From positions 1 to 64,000 of the forward strand of contig JAHJIQ010000050.1 of assembly GCA_018823285.1 (NCBI GenBank): a DNA stretch of 64,000 bases, given 5' to 3'. This stretch comes from Pseudomonadota bacterium (lineage in GTDB: Bacteria > Desulfobacterota > Desulfobulbia > Desulfobulbales > JAGXFP01). The translations under genes and the position numbers were made by a program. How positions within the stretch are numbered: position 1 is the first letter of the stretch; each line of letters opens with the position of its first letter. The notes below the pieces were generated by a model. That model was not told the origin of the DNA and ran no database searches. It was given only the letters and a program-made list of their open reading frames with translations. Below are positions 58,472 through 64,000 of this stretch, piece after piece.

Positions 58472-59452
58472 TCACCCCAAAAAGTAATAGCCCGAGGCCA
58501 CCAGGATCATGCTGCCGACCCTGAAGGCCTGACTGTAAAAGATCAGTTCCAGCGCTAGTTTCGGGGTAAATATCCCGGCATAGACCGGGAACTGGTGTCT
58601 GATCCCCCTGACCGGTGAGGAGAGAATGTTGCCGACCAGGAGGGCCAGGATGATCTCCCGACCGTTCATCGTCCCCGATTCCAGTAGAACACCTGCTGCG
58701 GCAAGCCCGGCGGTAAATTCCGCAACCACCTGAAAAACAATAACCCCGAGACTCTCCGGATGAAGCCAGGTTAGAAAAGAGAGGTGACTGGCGATCAGCC
58801 CTTCCAGCCAGGCAAAAAAAGCAAACTGCTTGAGGATGACAAAGGAGGTATAGATCGGAACCGTAAACATCATGACCCGGAGGATCCTCAGCTTAAAACG
58901 ACTCAAAGTCTTGCGCCAGGCACTCTCGGCACTGATCTTTTCTCCTCTCCGGATTTCACAGTCAATGCAGACCCGGTCCCGTTTCGGCAAAACAAACCGT
59001 CCGATAAAGAGGACCAGAAATGTCCGAAGGAAGGCGGCCAGCAAGGTCAGCCCCACATAAACAACTGCCGCCCCCCTGATCAGCGGCACGGTGATAAAGA
59101 ACATGGTCGGCAGGTGGAGAAAATAGGCCGGCAGGCTGTTGAAAAGATTGCCCAGAACCAGTTCCGTCTTGGTGATCCGCTTCTGGTCATATGCTTCAGC
59201 GAGCATGGTGTTGCCGGAAACGCCCGAGAAGAAAGACAGAGAAAAACTTGCGCCGCTCACGTCCGAAAGATTCCCTGCCCGGATCAGCGGGGCGGAGAGC
59301 TTTGCCATTCGGCTGGTCCAGTTGAGGGCCTCAATGAAATTACCGACCAGAATCCCCAGCGAGATAAAAAAAGTCAGCCTGATCAGGGGCCAACCCAATT
59401 GTGACCAGAGAAGGCCAACCATATCATCCATCCGGTCAATGTCTCCTTCCAT
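58472..59452 (-). CDS. nucleoside-recognition (Gate-domain) membrane protein
   Basis: A 326-aa polytopic protein with two Gate-like halves: FSLSFFSGVSGNTMLAEAYD and LGNLFNSLPAYFLHLPTMF in the first, ALLVGNILSSPVRGIRHQFPVY in the second. The cytoplasmic linker carries CIDCEIRRGEK. Relatives (SpmA/SpmB, FeoB gate and nucleoside transporter-like) are of uncertain transport role. The interval 59453-59692 downstream shows no convincing gene. Confidence 0.8.
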   Translation of the reverse strand: MEGDIDRMDDMVGLLWSQLGWPLIRLTFFISLGILVGNFIEALNWTSRMAKLSAPLIRAGNLSDVSGASFSLSFFSGVSGNTMLAEAYDQKRITKTELVLGNLFNSLPAYFLHLPTMFFITVPLIRGAAVVYVGLTLLAAFLRTFLVLFIGRFVLPKRDRVCIDCEIRRGEKISAESAWRKTLSRFKLRILRVMMFTVPIYTSFVILKQFAFFAWLEGLIASHLSFLTWLHPESLGVIVFQVVAEFTAGLAAAGVLLESGTMNGREIILALLVGNILSSPVRGIRHQFPVYAGIFTPKLALELIFYSQAFRVGSMILVASGYYFLG

Positions 59453-59692
59453 CGTAACGGCAGCCTGAGACCAAACGAGGTAACTGCCTGAAATAATTAT
59501 TAATATCTATTAAATATCGGCGTTAGCAGAAATGAGAGGTCATTGAGGCTTCTGCGGCTTACCATGGGGAATCTCCGTACGGAAGGTTTCCTTCCCCAGA
59601 TTCGCTCATTCATCCCGCAACGAGCGGCGGGAAATGCACCCTTGCTGGCACTCGTCCCCCTTAAATGGTGCCTGCTGATCGCTTTGCATGTT

Positions 59693-60277
59693 TCAGCGCG
59701 AGAACCGCGCCACAATCTCGCGGAAGTCTTCGGGAGTATTCAGATTGAGGAGAATCCCCTCATCATCCACTTCGATCTGCTGGAGCCTGCCAGCACTCCT
59801 GTGCACAATATCCCTTAAAGTGGGCAATGTGTCCAGTTCTTCGATAACCGGCCGGGGGAAGACCACCGGGTGCCCCCGGCTCCCTTTATATACAGGGAGA
59901 ATAATCCTGTCGGGAAATTTCTGGCTGGTATCGGCAATGATCCTGATGGTCTCCGGTTTTACCGCCGGATGATCCACCGGGAGAATCATCACGGCCGTTG
60001 CCTTTTCCGGCAGAGCCGATATGGCCTGCCGGACCGATCCGGCCATATCGCTGTCCGGATCGGTGTTCCAGACAACCCGCACGGAATATCCATCAATTGC
60101 ATTCGCGATCTCCCGACCGGTCGGACCGAGAACCACGACAATATCATCCACGCCGCCGGCCAGCAGCCCGTCCAGGCACCAGCGGATGACCGGCTTGTCA
60201 GCCAGGGAGAGAAGCTGCTTGCTCTGTCCCATCCTCTTTGACTGGCCTGCCGCGAGCAGGACGGCTGTCATGTGCAT
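59693..60277 (-). CDS. molybdenum cofactor cytidylyltransferase-like (MobA/MocA family)
   Basis: A 194-aa nucleotidyltransferase. The N-terminal signature AVLLAAGQSKRMGQSKQLL is the NTP-binding loop of MocA, and VMILPVDHPAVKPETIRII contains the conserved Asp of the metal/NTP site; GSRGHPVVFP is also family-typical. It should attach CMP to molybdopterin, forming the cytosine-dinucleotide cofactor of the hydroxylase encoded upstream. It overlaps the XdhC-like gene by 80 bp. Confidence 0.88.
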   Translation of the reverse strand: MHMTAVLLAAGQSKRMGQSKQLLSLADKPVIRWCLDGLLAGGVDDIVVVLGPTGREIANAIDGYSVRVVWNTDPDSDMAGSVRQAISALPEKATAVMILPVDHPAVKPETIRIIADTSQKFPDRIILPVYKGSRGHPVVFPRPVIEELDTLPTLRDIVHRSAGRLQQIEVDDEGILLNLNTPEDFREIVARFSR

Positions 60278-61046
60278 GCGGGGGACTCCTCTTCAACTTG
60301 ATCATCTGCGCCACGATACTGACTGCGATCTCGGCCGGGGTTTCGGCAAAAATATCCAGGCCCGCCGGAGAAATAATCCGGCCGACCGCAGCCTCGTCAA
60401 ACCCCCTCTCCGCAAGATACTTATCCATGGCCGCTTTCTTTCTCTTACTGCCGATCACCGCAATATAGCACGAATCGGTGGCAAGGGCGGCGCTGACCGC
60501 CTCGAAATCCTGGTGATGGTCGCTGGTGGCAATAAAGATATAGGTGCTCTCGTCAGCGCCGATATCGGTGAAAGCCTTTTCCAGCTCGCTCAGTGGATGG
60601 AGGATCGCATCCTCTTCCGGCCCGTATCCGGTTTTGGCCTCGGCCAGACCGATCATACTGACCATAAACCCGGCCTGCCGCGCTGCCTGGGTGACCGCCC
60701 TGCCGACATGGCCGTCACCGACCACGATCAGGTGATCGGGCACGACCAGCGGTTCAAGGTAGATGACCAGGCTGCCGCCGCACACTCCGCCATGTTTCTC
60801 GGTAAGAGAAAATTCCATGGTTCTGGGGAGGCCTCTGCGGATCACTTCCAGCGAAGCTTCGATGGTCTTGGCCTCGGTTATGCCGCCGCCGACGGTGCCG
60901 GAGATCCGGCCATCCTTTCTGACCAGCATCTTGGCGCCCGCCTTGCGCGGGGTTGAACCTTTGCTTTCGATCACCGTGGCAATGGCGGCCGGAACCCTCT
61001 TTTTCTTCAGACGGATGATCTCCTCATAGATCGCGATATCGTCCAT
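60198..61046 (-). CDS. XdhC/CoxI-family molybdenum hydroxylase maturation protein
   Basis: A 282-aa accessory protein. N-terminal XdhC domain with ESKGSTPRKAGAKMLV and GTVGGGITEAKTIE, then a Rossmann domain VVGDGHVGRAVTQAARQAGF and a C-terminal FAETPAEIAVSIVAQMI. The family inserts the sulfurated Mo cofactor into xanthine dehydrogenase-type enzymes. The C-terminal about 27 residues are shared with the start of the MocA-like gene in another frame. It follows the large subunit gene by 4 nt. Confidence 0.9.
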   Translation of the reverse strand: MDDIAIYEEIIRLKKKRVPAAIATVIESKGSTPRKAGAKMLVRKDGRISGTVGGGITEAKTIEASLEVIRRGLPRTMEFSLTEKHGGVCGGSLVIYLEPLVVPDHLIVVGDGHVGRAVTQAARQAGFMVSMIGLAEAKTGYGPEEDAILHPLSELEKAFTDIGADESTYIFIATSDHHQDFEAVSAALATDSCYIAVIGSKRKKAAMDKYLAERGFDEAAVGRIISPAGLDIFAETPAEIAVSIVAQMIKLKRSPPHAHDSRPARGRPVKEDGTEQAASLPG

Positions 61047-61050
61047 GGGC

Positions 61051-63228
61051 CTAGACCACCTTCAGTGCGTTCCTGACCAGCTCCGGGGTCATCGGCAGCT
61101 GGTGCAGACGGATGCCTTTGGCGGCAAAGACCGCATTGGCGACAGCCGGAGCAACGGGCGGCACTCCCGGTTCGCCGATCCCGCCGACCGCTTCGTCGCT
61201 CTCCATGATATGCACTTCGATCTCCGGGGTTTCATTGATCCGGAGCATTTGATAATCGTCAAAATTACCCTGCTCGACCCGGCCTTCTTTGAAGGTGACT
61301 TTGCCGTAGAGGGCGGCAGTGAGGCCGAAAATAATCGCCCCCTGCATCTGCGCCCTGATGGTATCCGGATTCACGGTTTTGCCGCAGTCAACCGCGCAGA
61401 CCACCTTATGGACCTTGATCCTGCCGGAGTCTGCCACCGAAACCTCGGCGACCTGGGCAACGAAACTGCCGAACGACTCATGGATGGCGATCCCCCGGCC
61501 GCGGCCAGCAACCACCGGCTTGTCCCAGCCGGCTTTTTTGGTAACCAGGTCGAGAAGGGCCTGCTGGCGCGGGTGTTTATTGAGCAGAGCGCGTCGGTAT
61601 CCGTATGGCTCCCTGCCGGCCAGCGCTGCCAGCTCATCGATAAAACACTCCTTGATAAAGGCGGTTGCCGAATGGCCGACCGAGCGCCACCAGAGGACCG
61701 GCACATCGGCCGGGGCCATGTGGCTGTCGACAAACAGGTTCGGGATCTCGTACGGAGTGTCAAAGGCCCCTTCCACCGAGGTATGATCGATACCGTCCTT
61801 GATCAGTCCTTCGAAGGCGGTGCCCTTGACTATGGACTGGTTGACCATCCGATGGTTGAGGGCAAGCGGCATCCCGTTCCGGTCGAGACCGCAATTGAGC
61901 CGGTGGTAGGAGCGCGGCCGGTAATAACCGCCCTTCAGATCATCTTCCCTGGTCCAGACAACCTTGACCGGCGCCTTGACCGCCATCGAAACCTGCACCG
62001 CTTCTTTGACGAAATGGGAATCTCCCACCGCCCGGCGACCGAACCCGCCGCCAAGATAAGTGGTGTGCAGTTTGACCTTCTCCTTCGGCAGTCCGGTGAG
62101 CACTACGGCGGCATTCCGGTCGAGGGTCTGCATCTGGGTGCCGACCCATATTTCGCAAAAATCCGTGCGGACATCCGCCACGCAATTCAGGGGTTCCATG
62201 GTGGCATGGGCCAGGTAGGGAAACTCGTAAACGGCATCGAGCCTTTTGGTGGCCTCCGCCAAACCTTTTTTAACATCGCCACGGTTGACCGCGACCACCC
62301 CGGGAGTTTCCGCGATGGCCAGATACTCCCTGCCCTGGTCGTCGCTGTTAAAAGAGGCATGAGGCCCTTCATCCCATTCGATCTGCAACGCGTCGCGACC
62401 CTTTTTTGCCGGCCAGAAATGATCGGCCACCACCGCAATCCCGCGATCGATCTGCACCACATGCTTGACTCCGGGGATCATTTTTGCCTTTGTGTCGTCA
62501 AAGCTTTTCACCGTGGCGCCGAATACCGGCGGCCGAGCAATCACCGCGGTAAGCATTCCCGGCAGATTGACATCAATCCCGAATACCGCCCTGCCGTTCA
62601 CCTTTTCCGGGGTATCAAGCCGCTTTTTCGACGTGCCGATGATCTCGAAGTCGGCGGCCGGTTTCAGCTCCACATTCTCGGGCACCGGTTGTTTGGCGGC
62701 CTGGTCTGCCAGCGTGCCGAAAGAGATCTTCCGGCCGGTTTTTTTGTTGATCACAAAACCTTTTTCGGCCTTGCAGTCGGCCGGGTCCGCCTTCCAGGTC
62801 TCAGCCGCGGCCCGCTCAAGCATGATTCGGGCCGAGGCCCCCGCCTCGCGGAACTGCCCCCAGCAGGAACGGATACTGGTGCTGCCCCCGGTGCCCTGCA
62901 TGGGGCCCCACTGGGTATGGTTGTAGGCGTCATCAACCGGCGCCGGGGCGAAGCGGATGGTTGACCAGTCGGCCTCCAGCTCTTCGCCGACCAGCATCGG
63001 CAGGGAGGTGTATACCCCCTGCCCCATCTCGGACTTATTGACGATCACGGTGATGGTTTCATCCGGTGCAATCCTGATAAAGGCATTGGGAATGAATTCT
63101 TCCGCGGCCAGCGCCTCCGCCACCCTGCTCCCGTATCCGGGGGCGTAGAAGGCGAGGACCAGACCGCCGGACAGGACTGCGCTTGATTTACAGAAATCCC
63201 TTCGACTGATGTTGATTATTGCGCCCAT
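61051..63228 (-). CDS. xanthine dehydrogenase-family molybdopterin-binding subunit (IorB-like)
   Basis: The catalytic Mo subunit, 725 aa. A Tat signal with SRRDFCKSS opens it (start ATG 63228 behind GGGAGGGG; longer ORF to 63474 rejected). Segments NKSEMGQGVYTSLPMLVGEE, GTGGSTSIRSCW, TTYLGGGFGRRAVGDS and EAVGGIGEPGVPPVAPAVAN mark the Mo-bis-domain architecture of isoquinoline 1-oxidoreductase/aldehyde oxidase beta subunits, including the near-C-terminal Glu (GIGEPG). It pairs with the 2Fe-2S subunit upstream. The substrate is unknown; it is exported folded. Confidence 0.92.
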   Translation of the reverse strand: MGAIINISRRDFCKSSAVLSGGLVLAFYAPGYGSRVAEALAAEEFIPNAFIRIAPDETITVIVNKSEMGQGVYTSLPMLVGEELEADWSTIRFAPAPVDDAYNHTQWGPMQGTGGSTSIRSCWGQFREAGASARIMLERAAAETWKADPADCKAEKGFVINKKTGRKISFGTLADQAAKQPVPENVELKPAADFEIIGTSKKRLDTPEKVNGRAVFGIDVNLPGMLTAVIARPPVFGATVKSFDDTKAKMIPGVKHVVQIDRGIAVVADHFWPAKKGRDALQIEWDEGPHASFNSDDQGREYLAIAETPGVVAVNRGDVKKGLAEATKRLDAVYEFPYLAHATMEPLNCVADVRTDFCEIWVGTQMQTLDRNAAVVLTGLPKEKVKLHTTYLGGGFGRRAVGDSHFVKEAVQVSMAVKAPVKVVWTREDDLKGGYYRPRSYHRLNCGLDRNGMPLALNHRMVNQSIVKGTAFEGLIKDGIDHTSVEGAFDTPYEIPNLFVDSHMAPADVPVLWWRSVGHSATAFIKECFIDELAALAGREPYGYRRALLNKHPRQQALLDLVTKKAGWDKPVVAGRGRGIAIHESFGSFVAQVAEVSVADSGRIKVHKVVCAVDCGKTVNPDTIRAQMQGAIIFGLTAALYGKVTFKEGRVEQGNFDDYQMLRINETPEIEVHIMESDEAVGGIGEPGVPPVAPAVANAVFAAKGIRLHQLPMTPELVRNALKVV

Positions 63229-63241
63229 TCTCTCCCCTCCC

Positions 63242-63691
63242 TTAGGCCTTCTTTCTGGCTGCATGGTGGATCGCCTGGCGTATCCTGGGATAGGTTCCGC
63301 AGCGGCAGATATTGATGGCCATGGCCTCGTCGATATCGGAATCGGTCGGTTTCGGTTTTTTCGCAAGCAATGAGGCGGCCGACATAATCTGGCCGGAATG
63401 ACAGTAGCCGCACTGGGGGACCTCTTTTTCCAGCCAGGCATTCCTGACCGGATGGTTCTCCGGCAACCCTTCAATGGTAGTGATCTTTTTCCCGACCGCG
63501 TCCCCTGCCTCTACCTGGCAGGACTGCACCGCCTCACCATCGATCTGCACCGTGCAGGCGCCGCACTCGCCGATTCCGCAGCCGAACTTGGTGCCGGTCA
63601 TCTGCAGCCGGTCCCGAATGACCCAGAGCAACGGTTCATCAGCTGCGGCTTCAACCTGGTACTCCCTGTTATTGATATTCAGCTTTATCAT
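63242..63691 (-). CDS. 2Fe-2S subunit of a molybdenum hydroxylase (IorA-like)
   Basis: A 149-aa electron-transfer subunit. Plant-type [2Fe-2S] motif [21 protein letters not shown] in the first half and CGYCHSGQ...CRCGTYPRI, the second [2Fe-2S] domain, in the C-terminal half. ATG 63691 begins the domain; four extra codons upstream are possible. It is first in the operon with the Mo subunit (13 nt apart), XdhC and MocA, and has no signal of its own, so it may travel with the Tat-tagged partner. Confidence 0.93.
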   Translation of the reverse strand: MIKLNINNREYQVEAAADEPLLWVIRDRLQMTGTKFGCGIGECGACTVQIDGEAVQSCQVEAGDAVGKKITTIEGLPENHPVRNAWLEKEVPQCGYCHSGQIMSAASLLAKKPKPTDSDIDEAMAINICRCGTYPRIRQAIHHAARKKA

Positions 63692-63884
63692 CTGGCCCTC
63701 CACTTTTGTGGTTTATGGTTTTTTGAAAAACAGGACAGAACGCTTTTTCATACTAACAAGATGATATGCTCCCGCAAGTTTGAAAGTCAATGCAAACCAC
63801 GAAAGGCCTCACCGAGGCAAATCGCGAGGAAATGAATTACCCCGCAGCAGATAACGAACAGCGCGACACTTCGAGCTAAAGGAT

Positions 63885-63975
63885 ATCTGGAGCCAGAATA
63901 CAAAAGCCAGGAGTCTGAATGTTTGAACATATTGCTTTTCTTCCGGATTCTGAATACCGGCTTCTGGATTCCCAC
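63885..63975. repeat. degenerate CCAGAAG/CTTCTGG repeat remnant
   Basis: TCTGGAGCCAGAATACAAAA and AAAGCCAGGAGTCTGAATG, then GGATTCTGAATACCGGCTTCTGGATTC, resemble the repeat runs elsewhere. The window end 63692-64000 otherwise shows no convincing gene. Confidence 0.6.
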
Positions 63976-64000
63976 CCGAGTGATAAAAGACAAATACTGA

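Noticed and set aside
59500..59818. Possible small gene or riboswitch in the gap before the MocA stop
   Set aside because: Neither strand shows an SD with a plausible product, and no riboswitch core was recognised.
61045..62964. Long plus-strand ORF (about 639 codons) opposite the Mo hydroxylase gene
   Set aside because: It is an antisense shadow: the minus strand encodes clear family motifs throughout, and the plus translation has none.
63787..63993. 68-aa minus-strand ORF at the window end
   Set aside because: It lies in degenerate repeat DNA with no SD and no protein-like conservation.

Overview
The window reads as chromosomal DNA of a Gram-negative, probably anaerobic or microaerobic bacterium of the Desulfobacterota (Desulfobulbales/Desulfuromonadales-like). 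This is inferred from Geobacter-type multiheme c cytochromes with CX4CH/CX3CH heme motifs, a DsrC-family protein, sigma-54 regulation, an outer-membrane polysaccharide export system and large multicopper oxidases. No rRNA, tRNA, phage or CRISPR locus was seen.

Layout. (1) 0.2-20.7 kb is an exopolysaccharide locus. A plus-strand block (Gly/Ala-rich secreted peptide, SLBB export protein, Wzz-like co-polymerase, YjbH-like barrel, lipoprotein, WecA-like initiating transferase) meets head-on a minus-strand block (Wzx flippase, GT4, sulfotransferase, beta-helix protein, Wzy-like polymerase, WecG/TagA transferase, methyltransferase). Together they suggest a Wzx/Wzy-type, possibly sulfated surface glycan. 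(2) 20.8-36.4 kb, all on the minus strand, is a copper-oxidase locus: two multicopper oxidases (1368 and 795 aa), a SCO1-like protein, a cytochrome c fused to a periplasmic-binding domain, two small envelope proteins, a degenerate receiver, an FKBP isomerase with an orphan FKBP N-domain, and an ABC transporter with two partner membrane proteins. The gene content recalls the mofABC manganese-oxidation operon of Leptothrix and the OmpB-type multicopper proteins of Geobacter. (3) 36.6-40.8 kb encodes a sensor kinase and an NtrC-type sigma-54 activator. (4) 41-64 kb is housekeeping and accessory: CPA1 antiporter, ArfB, SprT/DUF2786 protein, zinc-knuckle protein, a porin, two multiheme cytochromes, a DsrC-like protein, aldo/keto reductase, MBL hydrolase, Na/Pi symporter, SDR, MaoC, LigB dioxygenase, and a molybdenum hydroxylase operon (2Fe-2S subunit, Mo subunit, XdhC, MocA).

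The strongest new observation is regulatory. Three sigma-54 promoters, one before the EPS locus (near 3.17 kb) and two before the oxidase operons (near 28.8 and 33.1 kb), each carry a similar ~40-bp upstream module beginning exactly 126 bp before the -24 GG. This ties polysaccharide export and the multicopper oxidases into one putative regulon, with the NtrC-type activator at 39.4 kb as the natural candidate regulator.

A second theme is repeat DNA. Two MITE-like elements (6178-6495 and 40815-41227), in opposite orientations, have 13-bp terminal inverted repeats; one has a perfect 7-bp target duplication, and both abut stop codons. Their hairpin-rich interior recurs as partial copies and as a 54-bp tandem array. 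A separate ~150-nt element closed by an 18-position stem lies at 44.07-44.22 kb.
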